Source: Prionace glauca
Lineage: Eukaryota > Chordata > Chondrichthyes > Carcharhiniformes > Carcharhinidae
Direction of reading: 5' to 3'
Assembly: GCA_037974335.1 (NCBI GenBank)
Contig: CM075760.1
Span: 5,577,432 to 5,641,431 of the forward strand
Length of the DNA stretch: 64,000 nt
Made by a program: the position numbers and the translations under genes. Below, one piece after another: positions 1 through 10,834 of this stretch. The notes under the pieces are model-generated. The model made no database searches. It saw nothing but the letters and a program-made list of their open reading frames with translations, and had not been told where the DNA came from. Position 1 is the first letter of the stretch, and every line of letters starts with the position of its first letter.

Positions 1-146
1 GGAGACAATAACTACATCTCCTCACTGGTGACTGATTTGTGTTTCAGGTTGTTTGATTTTAGCTAAACATGGGGAGTGGTCTGCTTCAGGAGAGGTGTCA
101 CTTTGTGGCTGAATTCACTTCCTCAAATTCCCCTTGGCATCTTCGA
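1..146. other. Unassigned sequence at window start
   Basis: No gene, RNA or repeat recognised. It ends where the first minus-strand SINE begins. Confidence 0.3.
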
Positions 147-480
147 ATCTTAGAAACCCTACAGAGAGAGAGGCCATTCAGCCCATCGAGTCTGCACCGA
201 CCACAATCCCACCCAGACTCTATCCCCATATATTTTACCCACTAATCCCTCTAACCTACGCATCTCAGGACACTAAGAGTCAATTTCTTAGCATGGCCAA
301 TCAACTTAACCCGCACATCTTTGGACTGTGGGAGGAAACTGGAGTGCCCGGAGGAAATCCACGCAGACATGAGGAGAACGTGCAAACTCCACACAGACAG
401 TGACTCAAGCCGGTAGTTGAACCCAGGTCCCTGGAGCTATGAAGCAGCAGTGCTAACCACTGTGCTACCGTACCGCCCAT
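147..480 (-). repeat. tRNA-derived SINE, type I (CR1-like tail)
   Basis: Read on the minus strand, this has a tRNA-like head (AGCACAGTGGTTAGCACTGC and a B-box-like GGTTCAACTACC region). The conserved body TTTGCACGTTCTCC...CCTCCCACAGTCCAAAGATGTG follows. The tail is the short CR1-like one (GGGCTGAATGGCCTC...AGGGTTTCT). It is the same family as the copies at 2509, 6467, 20605, 26462, 36695, 37728, 38770, 43094 and 43592. Length is near full. Confidence 0.85.
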
Positions 481-971
481 CTTCTAACTCTTCATTTGAT
501 CTGATATTTTCTGACTGTAAATCGAAATTTGGCCTAACAGCATTAGCTTTTTTCTGAGCACCACTCACCCTATCATCTGTTCCCTGTTCCCAATGTCACT
601 GATTGCCCAGGGCAAACCTGCCAACAATCAGATCCATTCTGCAACTTATCCACCAGTTCCCTTCACCTTTTGTATTTTGTACTCAGTTATAAGGTACATA
701 GGTTTCCAATGTCATTGTAGATTAACTTATTCTGGACTTTTTCCAACTCGCTATTTCCTTTCTGAATCTCTTTAGAAATCTTATTAAGGACCTGCTTGTA
801 ATCTCCATCACATTCTTCTACACTTCCCAAGGTATATTTTGCTCCTGATGCCCTTGACTCTGTGTCAAACTGCCATAGCAATTCTAGCATATGCCAAAGC
901 CATTGTTGCATCTGCTTTTGTGAGGTAGCAGTACTAACCACTGTGCAACTGAACTGAACACTGGCACAGTG
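481..971. other. Unassigned sequence
   Basis: No coding exon recognised. Around 925-950 a short stretch (GAGGTAGCAGTACTAACCACTGTGC) resembles the minus-strand head of the same SINE, so part of this interval is a decayed repeat. Confidence 0.3.
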
Positions 972-1160
972 GATAGAAACATAGAAACTAGAAGCAGGAA
1001 GAGGCCATTTGGCCCTTTGAACCTGCCCCGTCTTTCATCTTGATCATAGCCGATCATCAAATTCAATATCCTGATTCCCCCTTCCTCCCATATCTCTTGA
1101 TCACTTTAGCCCCAAGAACTATATCTAATTTCTTCTTGAATTCAGACAACATTTTGGCCA
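972..1160 (-). repeat. CR1-like LINE 3' end, old fragment
   Basis: The phrase GAAACATAGAAACTAGAAGCAGGAAGAGGCCATTTGGCCC followed by CATGATC-like and CCCATATC-like text is the reverse complement of a CR1 3' terminus (ATTCGGCC...CTATGTTTC). It covers only the 3' UTR and the last ORF2 codons. It is diverged from the other CR1 families here. Confidence 0.7.
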
Positions 1161-1166
1161 GAACTG

Positions 1167-1530
1167 TCGGGTGTCACAGTGGTTAGCACTACTGCCTCAC
1201 AGCGCCAGGGACAAGGGTTCAATTCCAGAATTGGATGAATGTCTGTGTGGAGTTTGCACATTCTCCCCGTGTCTGCATTGGCTTCCTCTGGGTGCTACAG
1301 TTGCTAACCTCAGACCAAGGATGTCCAGGTTGGGTGGTCTTGGAATGCTAAATTCCTTCTTAGTATCCCAGGATGTGTCAGTTAGATGGATTAGCCATGG
1401 TAAATGTGCGAGGTTATGAGGATAGGGTAGGGGAAATGGCCTGGGTGAGGACTCTGTAAGACAGAATTGGAACAGTCTTGATGGGCTAAATGGCCTCCTT
1501 CTGGACTATAGGGGCACTATGATTTACTAT
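1167..1530 (+). repeat. tRNA-derived SINE, type I, diverged
   Basis: Head CACAGTGGTTAGCACTACTG, B-box-like GGTTCAATTCC, body GAGTTTGCACATTCTCCCCG and tail GATGGGCTAAATGGCCTCC are readable in order. It is more diverged than most copies, so probably an older insertion. Confidence 0.8.
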
Positions 1531-2508
1531 ACAATCGGAGGTGTTGTTCTGCTATAAACCTTGTGATAGAGCCCTCAGCTCCCCAATCAAACTTCATGGA
1601 ACTCTGTTCCTCTTTTCCTGATGACATTCTATTGTTGCCCATCTCTAATTTTGAACCTGCATGGTTCTAATCAACTTGTTTACATGCCATTTCTTTCAGG
1701 AGTCTGGCCTCCCTGTGCAGCTTTTTATAACTCTCCTATATCATAGAATATATACCATAGAACCTATTCTGTCCTTAGGTGTGAGTAACCTGGAACTCAC
1801 AGTGCTCCTTCACGAGAAAAGATTGGGTCGGTGTTACCCCGGGTGGGGCCAGAACAGAACTGAAAATAATGGAGTGAAATTGAGTGAGGGGGGTCACAGA
1901 AAGAGTTTTCCTCTCCCTCAAGGTGTGGACCGTAAGAATCCGTCAGCTTCAGGTTTTCTTGCTAATGCATGAACATTAAATTAAATCCTAACGGTTGTGC
2001 ATTGATTTTGAATGTGATTGTTACACTTCCCCTGTTTTTATTCCTGTTGTGATTACACTCTGGGTAAGGATGGTGACAGGATGGGAACTTGTGGTTTGGG
2101 TCTTCATTGACCAAATGTTTTATTGATCCGAAAGAGGCTGAACTTCAGCAGAAATCTTGCAGAGCTGAGAACATTCGACTTGCCGTGTGGGAACAGGGAG
2201 ATAAACAGCTCCCAGAGGACAGAGAAAGCAATAGTGCATGAATCAATCTGCCATCTCCGCATTTTCATTATTTTCACTTTCTGTATGACCAGTGCTCCAC
2301 TTGTTAACTTTTTTTCAAATACCTACTTGTACTTTATTCTTCGAGCTAGCTTTCTATCATACTCTAATTTTTCCCCCTTATTCTTCACTTGGTCATTCTT
2401 GGCCATTTTAAAAATTCTGATCAGTTGTCTGATCTGCCAGCCATTGTTGGACAATGGTATGTGTTAGAGTGGGCCAAGGCTGAGGCAGCATTGTTATATG
2501 TAACACTG
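1531..2508. other. Unassigned sequence
   Basis: AT-rich sequence with no supportable gene. Reading frames of 100-114 codons here have no recognisable domain and I treat them as chance. Confidence 0.3.
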
Positions 2509-2795
2509 CGGGCGGCATGGTAGCACAGTGGGTTAGCACTGCTGCTTCACAGCTCCAGGGTCCTGGGTTCGATTCCTGGCTCGGGTCACTGTCTGTGTGG
2601 AATTTGCATGTTCTCCTCATGTCTGCGTGGGTTTCCTCCCACAGTCCAAAGATGTGCAGGTTAGGTTGATTGGCTTTGCTAAGAAGTTGCCCCTTAGTGT
2701 CCCGAGATGCACAGGTTAGAGGGATTAGTGGGTATAATATGTAAGGATATGGGGCTGGGGCCTCTTTCTGCACTGTACGATTCTATGATATATAT
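2509..2795 (+). repeat. tRNA-derived SINE, type I, with internal deletion
   Basis: Starts GGCGGCATGGTAGCACAGTG and ends with CTGCACTGTACGATTCTATG. Compared with other copies it lacks about 20 bases of body between GGGTTTCCTCC and CACAGTCC. Confidence 0.85.
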
Positions 2796-3084
2796 TGATA
2801 TATCCTGATGTTCTATGAAAACAAAATGGGGTGTTACTAACTGTTACGTTAAACATCATGGGACCTAGCTGACTTGTCCTACAGCTATTCAATCATTAAA
2901 GACACACTCATGGAGCATTAAACTTGCCCAGCACAGCCTCTCGCATCAGCATCAGGCAGCTGCTTTGTGAGACTGCCAGCAGTAGAAGCAAGTCAGAGAT
3001 AGGAATGTCCTGAGAAGAGAGATTCCTTGTGAAGGTTCAGGGACGGTTGATAACATACAGGAATTCTATGATTCTAATGAACAT

Positions 3085-3420
3085 TCTGTCCTCTCTCATT
3101 CCCCAAAAGCTGTAAATTTCCATCCCACACACAATCTCCCTCCATCCTCACTCTGCTGTATCTAATATTCACCCTCCTGAAGGTGCTGATTGACAGATCC
3201 GTGCTCACTGCTTCCTGTGCTGGACACACAGAGAGCTGAAAATCTCCATGCAGGCTGCCAGACAGATACATGTCTATCTGACCGGACTAACAATGTGTTC
3301 AATATATAGGATGGCTCTAGTTGAAGGAGATACAGGGACTTGTGATTGATGATGATCTTGAACTTGCTGCCTAGGAGGGCAGTCAAGCAGAGATGATCAG
3401 TAACTTCCAAATGGGATTGG
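3085..3420 (-). other. Orphan copy of the zinc-finger-gene upstream block
   Basis: This segment (CATTCCCCAAAAGCTGTAAA, CTCACTCTGCTGTATCTAAT, TCCATGCAGGCTGCCAGACA in order) is homologous to blocks that lie inside the first intron of the zinc-finger genes at 8760, 14862, 23655, 42368 and 46430. Its orientation implies a minus-strand gene to its left, but no zinc-finger exon occurs at 1-3085. It is either a remnant of a deleted module or a block moved on its own. The block is not coding. Confidence 0.7.
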
Positions 3421-5228
3421 ATGGGTACAGAATGAGAGCCAGCCCAGATTGACAGAATTACTCAACAGAGTAATCTGCAATTTATTGAATTTTTAACCTG
3501 TTACGGCATTTTGTTCCTAAGTAAAGCCAAAACTTTAGCTAATTCAAAGACTCACAGAGACAACATCCTGGTGAAAGATGTTTCTTTATTGACCAGTATA
3601 CACCAGGAGATGAGTGCTCAAGTGCTGGGCAGTCCTGCACCCCTCTGAAGTTACATGACATTTATCAGTACAATTATACATTTTCCAAGTTCACGTTTCC
3701 CACCCTCTGGTTCATCCCTGCCAGATAAGAACCAAGCATCATTAGTACAAGTCAATCATTGTTAATAAATGTTATATACCTTAGCCAATTACATCCTGCC
3801 CTCTGACAGCATGGGAAGTCATTGGTCTGTAGAATCTGGAAGCTTCCTTTCTCTGTTGCCTAGCAACTTCTACAATGTAAGTCATAGAGTTCAAAGGTCC
3901 CATTGTTTCTCAATGACATAAGCAGTAGTGTTTAAAAGTCTCCATTCTCAGGTCTGCGAAGCACTTTCGATTCAACAGAAATTGAATTACTCCATTCTTG
4001 CTGGCTCGGGAACTTGCACTTTCCATGACTTATACTGATAAAAACTGTGCTCTGTGACTGCATTGTTCTTGAAGAAAGTGGTCCTTCTAATTTAGCTTTC
4101 ATCCCATTATCCCTCCGGGCAGCCTGCATTTGGCCAAGGTGTACAAGGCCATTTTCAAAAATATGTGTTTAAATCTGAAATACATGTTTAAATCTTCTAA
4201 CTGTGGTTATATGTGTCTCTATGAAAACAGTACCTCTGTAAGATATGTATCTAAGGCACGTTGTGATTCTTATTCTAAATTAATCCACTCAGTTCTAGTA
4301 GTCTTTATTATATTTTGAAATTCTCTAACATCAGCGAACAAAGAAAACACTCAATTTTTGTACAGTTACTCAGCCCATCTCAGCTGGACACAATCCAGTC
4401 ACGATGGTTATAGAATGCATACATTACATATAGTTCAATGAAACTAGTATCTGGTCTGGGAGTCATTTCTATTTAATAACCTCTCCTCTTGAACTCTTTT
4501 CTTCAATATCCAATTCCAGAATTTTCCTTTTCATTGTGTAAATTACATCAGGAATAAATCTTTGGACCCAACAGGAAGTTTACCCCAAGATCAATCCACC
4601 ATTGGATTGGTCAGAATCATTTCACATGTCCCAAATTTTAAATAACCATTACAAATGAAAACTCTCATTCTCACGTGTGAATTATATCCAGAGTAAAATT
4701 CCCGCATGTTTAATAAAAAATCCTGGAATTGTGTCTCTGGCCAGTAAACATGGCTCTAGGTTCATAACTTTTGAAAAAAAAGCTTTATTAATTACACTTC
4801 CTTCAGTAAAATCTGTTTGATTTAAATCACACACAGAAAACTTCAAAGCCCGAGGCATTCAACCCACAAATATCACCCACACACAAGCAGAGAAATTTAG
4901 CATGTGCTTTACAACAACAATAACCAAAATTAATTCCTTAAGTGTTCTTGTGATTCTGTTTTTAAATTTCCAAAAATGCTTTTAATTAAAGACTCGAGAT
5001 AAGGTTAATTCCCCAGAAGGATAAACCTTAACAAATGCAGCCCGAAACAATGATTAAACACATCTACAAACATCCACATAAACAAACAAAACACACAGAT
5101 TCTCACAGCTCGTAAATTTCAAACAATGAATCCTCAGCATTCTCTCTCACAGCTATAGTTTCTAAAAGCAACAAAGCACTACAAGCTCACAACTCCTTGA
5201 ATAAAATAAGATTCAAGATCCTTTATTA
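3421..5228. other. AT-rich unclassified DNA, possible old LTR or non-autonomous element
   Basis: No coding region. The texture (TGTTACGG start near 3500, tracts such as AATAAATGTTATATACC, long A/T-rich stretches to 5226) resembles retroelement terminal sequence, but I cannot identify ends or a family. It is interrupted on the right by a CR1-A insertion at 5229 and seems to resume after 6017. Confidence 0.3.
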
Positions 5229-6016
5229 TAACATAAGAAATAGGAGCAGGAGTAGGCCATCTAGCCCTTCGAGCCTGCCCCGCCATTCAATAAGATCATG
5301 GCTGATCTGTCGTGGCTCAGTTCCACATTCCCGTCCTCTCCCCATAACCTTTAATCCCCTCGCTTATCAAAAAACCCATCAACCCGCGTCTTAAAAATAT
5401 TTAGCGAGGCAGCCTCCACCACTTCATCGGGCAGAGAATTCCAGAGATTCACCACCCTTTGAGTGAAGAAGTTCCTCCTCAACTCCGTTCTAAACCACCC
5501 CCCCTTTATCTTGAGGCTGTGCCTCCTAGTCCTACTGTCCTTTCTGAGTGGGAAGAGTCTCTCCATCTCTATCCTATCCATCCCATTCATCATCTTATAC
5601 GTCTCAATGAGATCTCCCCTCATTCTTCTAAACTCTAATGAGTACAAGCCTAGTTTATTCAGCCTCTCCTCATAGTTCAACCCCCTCAACTCTGGCATCA
5701 GCCGAGTAACCTCCTCTGCACTCCCTCCAGGGCCAAAATATCCTTGTGTAAGTTCGGCGCCAAAAACTGCACACAGTACTCCAGCTGCGGCCTCACCAAT
5801 GCCCTATACAGCTGCAGCAAGACCTCCCTACTTTTATATTTAATCCCCCTTGCTATGAAGGCCAGCATCCCATTCGCCTTCCTGACCACCTGCAAGCTGG
5901 GTTTTTGCAACTCATGCACAAGGACCCCGAGGTCCCTCTGCATCGTCGCCTGCTGCAGTTTTTCGCCACGTAAGTAATAGTCCTCCCTACCATTATTCCT
6001 ACCAAAGTGGACCACT
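5229..6016 (-). repeat. CR1-A LINE, 5'-truncated copy
   Basis: The minus strand encodes the C-terminal third of a CR1 reverse transcriptase ORF in two overlapping frames. The first has YYLRGEKLQQATMQRDLGVLV...[20 protein letters not shown] (about 5698-6016). The second has LNKLGLYSLEFRRMRGDLIE...FFTQRVVNLWNSLPDEVVEAA (5351-5698). A frameshift separates them. The 3' end is CTCCTGCTCCTATTTCTTATG at 5229. The catalytic YADD-type region is absent, so the copy is inert. Confidence 0.9.
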
Positions 6017-6414
6017 AAGCCAACTTCCAAGGCCTGATTTTATGGGCAATATCTAGTCCGTGTTGATGTAAAATCCAAACCTGAAAAATTACCACCTGCA
6101 AAATCTTTATTCTTTATCTGGGGTTGAGGTGATAACAGGACAAAAGTCTTACAGTTATTCCAAACTCCTTCGCCGACTATTGGGTCACAAATCCCTCACA
6201 GTTCTGATCACAGATTTATGGTAAAATAACGTAAACAATGCCTGACAATGCTTCTTAACTTCTTATCCAACTACCCACCACCAAGACACACTTTTCACAG
6301 ATTTCGGTACTTCAACTGCTGAGCACCAGTTGGTCCTGGAATAAGTTGAATTCTAACTCATTCTGAGTAAATATTTTCACCAGGTCCTCTGTCAGGGCCC
6401 TGCTAAGCAGCTTT
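6017..6414. other. Unassigned sequence left of the duplicated module
   Basis: AT-rich, no gene recognised. It probably continues the unclassified DNA interrupted by the CR1-A copy. Homology with the far end of the cluster starts at about 6415. Confidence 0.3.
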
Positions 6415-6466
6415 AATGGTCCGTGATTGCAAAATATGAGCAGTTACAAGAACGTGGTCATGATTT

Positions 6467-6765
6467 GGGGCAGCACAGTGGTTAGCACTGCTGCCTCACA
6501 GCTCCAGGAACTTGGGTCCCAGACCCGGGTTGGGTCATTATCTATCTGGAGTTTGCACGTACTCCTTGAGTCTGTGTGCGTTTCCTCCGCATGCTCCGGT
6601 TTCCTCCCACAGTCCAAAGATATGCTGGTTAGGCTGACTGGCCATTCTAAATTGCTCCTTGGTGTCCTGGGATGTGTAGGTTAGAGGCATTAGTGGAGTA
6701 AATATGTGGAGGGATGGGGATAGGCCCTGGGTGGGATTGTTGGTGCAGACTCGATGTAAGCTTTC
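6467..6765 (+). repeat. tRNA-derived SINE, type I
   Basis: Head GCAGCACAGTGGTTAGCACT, body TCCTCCCACAGTCCAAAGAT, tail region GGGTGGGATTGTTGGTGCAG. It interrupts the cluster flank homologous to 48900-48985, which lacks it, so it inserted after the flank duplication. Confidence 0.85.
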
Positions 6766-7119
6766 TGTGATAGTCCAGTCCCATAATGCCTCATATTCAA
6801 CCTGCAGTCCTTTAATTATAACAGAATAAATGGCTGTATGTAGATACCTCAGCCATGGTCACTGAATCCACTGCTATAATGATTGAGGTGTAAGTACACC
6901 CACACTGCTGTTAGGGAGGGATTTCTAGCTACACATTCCAGACTTTCACTCGAATGTAGGTAGATACCAGATTGATATATTCCATTCAATCACACCCAAG
7001 GTGAGTTATTCCAATTCCATTAATGTCCAGGACAATTTATTCACAATATCTTTCAAACAGAAATTCAACATTCCTATTTGATTTCAGGTATTAACATATT
7101 CTGTTAGTTTGTTCTTTAT

Positions 7120-7480
7120 TGTCAATGTCAGGCTACGATTGCTCTCTTGGAGCAAAGGAGATGGAGGAGAGATTTGATCGAGATGGACAAGATTCTGTCA
7201 GGTTTAGATAAGGTGGACAAAGAAAAGATGTTCCCTTTAGCTGATGGGACAAGGGTGAGGGGATCACAGATTTAAGGTTTTGAGTTAGAGATGTGGGGGG
7301 GGGGGGGTGACGTGAGGAAGAATATTTTAATGCAGCGAATGGTAATGACCTGGAACTCACTGCCTCTGAGGGTGGAGGAAGTGGAGACAATAAACAATTA
7401 CAAGGGAGGCATTGGGGAGGGGTTTCAAACAGAAATGCTGACTAAATATCTCTCAACTTCCTAACACCCTGTCACTCTGT
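7120..7480 (+). repeat. Old LINE (CR1-like) C-terminal fragment
   Basis: GAGGAGAGATTTGATCGAGATGGACAAG...GGTTTAGATAAGGTGGACAAAG...TGGAACTCACTGCCTCTGAG is a decayed CR1 ORF2 C-terminus (RGDLIE...NALP). It contains a run of about 13 Gs near 7293. The same relic is found inverted at 48260-48600. Confidence 0.65.
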
Positions 7481-7676
7481 GATTCTTGTGAAATTTGAAA
7501 CCAGGTACTCGCAACAAGACTCAAAGAGGATCAGCCCACTGGTGACTGAGACCTGCCAGTCTAGCAGAAAGAAATCCTTTGACCCTCCCCATTGACCAAC
7601 TGTGAGAATGAACAAAATGCAGTTCTGGATGTAACTGAGAGCAGAAACAATAACAGCAGAATCCAACCCCCTGGAA

Positions 7677-8351
7677 TCACTCGTGAACTTGCTGGTGTCT
7701 CAGCAGCTGGGATGAAACTCTGAATCCCTTCCCACACTGAGAGCAGGTGAATGGTTTCTCCCCAGTGTGAACTCGCTCGTGTTTCCGCAGGTGGGATGAA
7801 ACTCTGAATCCCTTCCCACACTGAGAGCAGGTGAATGGCCTCTCCCCAGTGTGAACTCGCTGGTGACTCTGCAGATTGGACAACTGAGTGAATCCCATCC
7901 CACACTGAGAGCAGCTGAACGGTCTCTCCCCGGTGTGAATGCGCTGGTGTGTCCTCAGTCCCGTGGAGCTTTTGAATCCGATCCCACAGTCAGAGCATTT
8001 AAAGCGTCTCTCATTACTGTGAGTGAGATTATGTTGAAGCAGGCTGGATAACTGAGTGAATTCCTTCCCACAGTCAGCACAGGTGAACGGTCTCTCCCCA
8101 GTGTGAACTCGCTGGTGTATTAGCAGGGTGGATGACTGAGTGAATTCTTTCCCACAGTCAGAGCAGGTGAATGGCCTCTCCCCAGTGTGAACTCGCTGAT
8201 GTATAAGCAGGGCAGATAACTGAGTGAATCCCTTCCCACACACAGAGCAGGTGAACGGTCTCTCCCCAGTGTGAATGCGTCGATGAATTTCCAACTGAGA
8301 TGGGAACTTGTATCTCTTCCCACAGTCCCCACATTTCCACGGTTTCTCCAT
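7677..8351 (-). CDS. Poly-C2H2 zinc-finger protein, 8 fingers (224 aa)
   Basis: An intronless coding exon for a probable nuclear DNA-binding protein made only of fingers. The ATG at 8351 has a good Kozak context (GCACCATGG) and begins [12 protein letters not shown], as in the paralogues. Eight tandem C2H2 fingers of 28 residues follow, joined by HTGERP/HTGEKP linkers; the joint after finger 4 is HSNERR. Helix residues -1,2,3,6 read F,S,Q,I / Q,S,A,I / Q,S,T,I / Q,S,S,Q / S,T,G,T / Q,S,N,S / V,S,H,K / V,S,Q,R, so the fingers are diversified at base-contact positions. The stop follows HQQVHE. The frame is open for 31 codons upstream of the ATG, but the ATG is the conserved start. No KRAB, SCAN or BTB domain is seen. 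It is the minus-strand partner of the promoter at 9968-10680. Its own first exon has probably been displaced by a LINE at 9172-9966. Target and partners are unknown. Confidence 0.85.
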   Translation of the reverse strand: MEKPWKCGDCGKRYKFPSQLEIHRRIHTGERPFTCSVCGKGFTQLSALLIHQRVHTGERPFTCSDCGKEFTQSSTLLIHQRVHTGERPFTCADCGKEFTQLSSLLQHNLTHSNERRFKCSDCGIGFKSSTGLRTHQRIHTGERPFSCSQCGMGFTQLSNLQSHQRVHTGERPFTCSQCGKGFRVSSHLRKHERVHTGEKPFTCSQCGKGFRVSSQLLRHQQVHE

Positions 8352-8600
8352 GGTGCGGGTGTCCTTGTGACTCTTCAGGTTAAACAAGCAGTTAAATCTC
8401 ACACAGAACACAGGTACAGTCTCTCTCCACTGTGAATGCTGCAATGTATTTTCAGGGTGTCTAACTGGCTAAAGCTTTTTCCACGCTCAGTGCACTCGAA
8501 CACTCACTCAGGGGTGTGTGTGTGTGTGTGCGTCTCCCTCTCTCTCAGTGCTTTTCCAGTCTCACGGATGTTTAACGCCTTTTGAAGCAGACAGAATAGG
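8352..8600 (-). other. 5' leader of the 7677 gene with a decayed upstream finger
   Basis: On the minus strand, about 100-150 bases before the ATG, the sequence reads like a degenerate finger ([24 protein letters not shown]). The same remnant occurs before the other paralogues. A (TG)n microsatellite lies at about 8512-8530. Confidence 0.6.
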
Positions 8601-8759
8601 GAAACATTTCTCCTTACTGATTCAAAAGCTAATGATATTCTGTCCAGATGAATTCTGTGACTCTGTTAGATCTTGACGCAGGATTTGTATATGGATCCTA
8701 AACTTTAGACATCCTGTAAAAGGAGTTTGCAGCAGAAATCACATTCAGTACAGGATCAA

Positions 8760-8950
8760 AATTCAGAATATACAATTCTAGTTTCTATGAAACATTCGTT
8801 CTCCTCTTATTCCCCTCAATCTGTAAATTAGTTAAGATAAAGTGGGGTTGTGATTGGTCATGATCTTGTTGCAGATGAGGGTAGTCAAGCAAAGATGGTC
8901 AATGGTTTCAAATGAGATTTGATCAGTGCTGCAGGGTTACAGAATGGGAC
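8760..8950 (-). other. Zinc-finger-gene upstream block, partial
   Basis: A partial homologue of 3300-3420 and 46430-46530: CTTATTCCCCTCAATCTGTAAAT, GATTGGTCATGATCTTGTTGC, GGGTAGTCAAGCAAAGATGG. It lies upstream of the 7677 gene in the expected orientation. Confidence 0.6.
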
Positions 8951-9171
8951 CAACTCCAGACTGACAGAACTGCTCGACAGAGAGTCAGCAGGGATTCAAG
9001 TTGTCCAATGGACTCCTCCTGTTCTGTAAAGACTCTGACTAGAAATATATAATGTAGCCACCGTATTACATTACAAGACTAGAAATAATAATGAATGGAT
9101 TTTATTATAGGACCATTCAATATTGATCACATAACCACACTGGTCATATTTCTGTCCTCAGAGACTTAAAG

Positions 9172-9966
9172 CAAAAGGCCCTTTGACCCATTATATTTGT
9201 GCCAGCTCTCAAGACATCAATCTGTTCTAATCCCATCTTCCACCACTTCGTCAGCAGTAGCCTTATAAACTATGGCAGCTCAAGTGCTTATCTAAATGCT
9301 TAGCATTGTCACCTCTACGTTTCAGGCAGGGAGTTCCAAATTTGACCTTTTTCCTCAAATCCCCTCTAAATCTTCTGCCCCTGATCTTAAACCTATGTCC
9401 CCTGGATATTGACCCAGCTGCTAAAGTTAAGTGAACTAAGGGTTCATATTTTTGTACATCTCAAATCAGGTCCCTCCTCAGCCTTCTCTGCTTTAGGGAG
9501 CACTATTCCAGCCTCTCTTCGTGAAATATTCCAGCACAAGCAGCATCCTGGTGATTCACCTCTGAACCTTCTTTCGCACAATCATATCCTTCCTAAATTG
9601 TGGTGATCCAAAATGCAGACAGTACTCTAGCTTTTTATACAGCTCAGTCATAACCTGCCTACTCTAATATTCTATGTCTCGCTTAAAAATGCAAGTATCC
9701 CTTTTCCTTCTTAACCATTTGATCAATTTGTCCTGCTGTCTTCATGTTCCTGTGGACCTATTGTTCATTGCGTATTTCCTTGCCTTGTTAGTCCTCCCAA
9801 AATGCATCACCTCAGACATTTCAGGATTAAATTACATTTGCCACTGTTCTGCCCATCTAACCCGCCCACCTATATTGTCCTGTAATCTCAGGCTTTCCTC
9901 CTCACTATTTACCACAACACCAAGTTTTGGACCATCAGCAAACTTACTGACCGAACCCCCACATTC
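9172..9966 (-). repeat. CR1-like LINE, reverse transcriptase C-terminal part, old
   Basis: The minus strand reads like a CR1 ORF2 C-terminus and 3' end: AAATGCATCACCTCAGACATTTC is the complement of an EVMHFG motif, and further left come the RGD/NxLP-type blocks and the 3' end near 9172. Many frame breaks, so it is a relic. It abuts the promoter DNA at 9968. Confidence 0.75.
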
Positions 9967-10022
9967 ATGTCCACAGGAAGCTCCGCGCAGCCATTGATAC
10001 AAGGTCCGGACTCTGATTGGCT

Positions 10023-10049
10023 GGAAGATCAGCGCCCATTCGGTCCTCC
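10023..10049. promoter_or_regulatory. 27-bp promoter palindrome, copy 1
   Basis: GGAAGATC, 11 bases, GGTCCTCC. It sits between inverted CCAAT boxes. See the finding on the six conserved copies. Confidence 0.6.
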
Positions 10050-10562
10050 ACGCATTGCCATTGGTCAATCTCCCGCATGTAGACAATGAGGGGGCGGAAC
10101 CCGAGCCCACGTGGGGGTGGGCGGGGTTCTGACAGCCAGCCGCGCTGAGCTGGTATCCAATCCGCAGTGTTTTGCTTCCGCAACCAGTGATATTGCTGCC
10201 AGTGGGAGTCTGTGTGCTGGGAAGGCCCCTCTGAGTCATTGTGAGGGCACAATGGAGCCCGGCCTACATCAGCCAATAGGAATCACCCTGCTCCGCGAAT
10301 GTCTCCGCGTTCTAGTGCGCAGGTCCGCGCGGTGCGGACCCGGGAGCTCCACCTCCCCCTGCCCCTCCTCGAGCCAAGGTTTCCAGACAAGCGGCTGGCG
10401 GCTCCGCCCAGAGCGGGAAGCCGCTCGGTGATCTCCCCCCCCTGCCCGGGACTGCGCATGTCCAAGGGAGAGGGGACGCTGCGCATGTGTGGGGGGAGAG
10501 AGAGCACGCGATTCCATTCTCTTCTGACCTTCATGCTGAGGTTTTGACCAATTGGAAAGGCT

Positions 10563-10589
10563 GGAGGACTGGAAGGACTCTGGTCCTCC
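10563..10589. promoter_or_regulatory. 27-bp promoter palindrome, copy 2
   Basis: GGAGGACT, 11 bases including GGAAGGA, then GGTCCTCC, flanked by GACCAATTGG and CCAATCAG. Confidence 0.65.
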
Positions 10590-10681
10590 AACCAATCAGA
10601 GCCTCCCATTGTCTGAATGCGGAAGTTGGGCAATGAGCTTGTCCATTGCTGCCCAGCAAAACTGCTGCTCTCTCTCTCTGA

Positions 10682-10732
10682 ATGAAGATTGAGCTTCAGA
10701 AAGACTCAAACTTCTTTCTGTCTCCAACGTCT
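10682..10732 (+). other. Probable non-coding first exon (plus strand), module 1
   Basis: GAAGATTGAGCTTCAGAAAGACTC...TCTCCAACGTCT is followed by the splice donor GTGAGG at 10733. It is homologous to the first exons at 45385-45430 (+), 24034-24085 (-) and 44739-44790 (-). It points toward the 15450 pseudogene. The 5' boundary is not determined. Confidence 0.55.
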
Positions 10733-10834
10733 GTGAGGAAAATACTTTCTTTTCAACCCTTTCCATTTCTTTTCTCTTTCTGGGGGAAAGCAACTGAAGG
10801 GAAAGGAAGTGAATCCGGGGAGGGTGCAGACTCT

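Larger units (their letters stand above)
6415..7676 (-). repeat. Left inverted flank of the zinc-finger cluster (3' flank of the 7677 gene)
   Basis: Read in reverse, this matches 48014-48985. Shared phrases include GTCCGTGATTGCA, GATAGTCCAGTCCCA, GTAAGTACACCCACA, GATATATTCCATTCAATCAC and CCAGGACAAT. It holds a later SINE insertion (6467-6765) and an old LINE fragment (about 7120-7480). The two flanks face outward from opposite ends of the array about 41 kb apart, so they mark the limits of the amplified region. Confidence 0.75.
9968..10680. promoter_or_regulatory. Divergent GC-rich promoter, module 1
   Basis: A CpG-rich island between the 7677 gene (-) and the 15450 pseudogene (+). It has CCAAT boxes in both orientations (GATTGGCT 10016, CATTGGTCAA 10059, ACCAATTGG 10547, ACCAATCAG 10592) and GC boxes (GGGGGCGGAA near 10089, GGGCGGGG near 10119). 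There are NRF1-like GCGCATG sites near 10455 and 10482, and two copies of a 27-bp imperfect palindrome (10023-10049 and 10563-10589). Its left and right arms are inverted relative to each other. It looks like a bidirectional housekeeping-type promoter. No TATA box was picked out. Confidence 0.7.

Noticed and set aside
2123-2467. 114-codon frame with hydrophobic C-terminus as a small membrane protein
   Set aside because: The hydrophobicity reflects T-rich DNA; no homologous copy, no clear start context, and a SINE lies directly downstream.
7290-7306. Run of about 13 Gs as a G-quadruplex or regulatory signal
   Set aside because: It lies in a decayed LINE fragment, and comparable G or C runs occur at the same ORF2 position in other CR1 copies, so it is a mutational hot spot of the element.
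9832-10633. Several 100-135 codon frames in both strands of the GC-rich promoter
   Set aside because: CpG-rich DNA has few stop codons; the frames overlap on both strands and show no domain. The region is better explained as a promoter.
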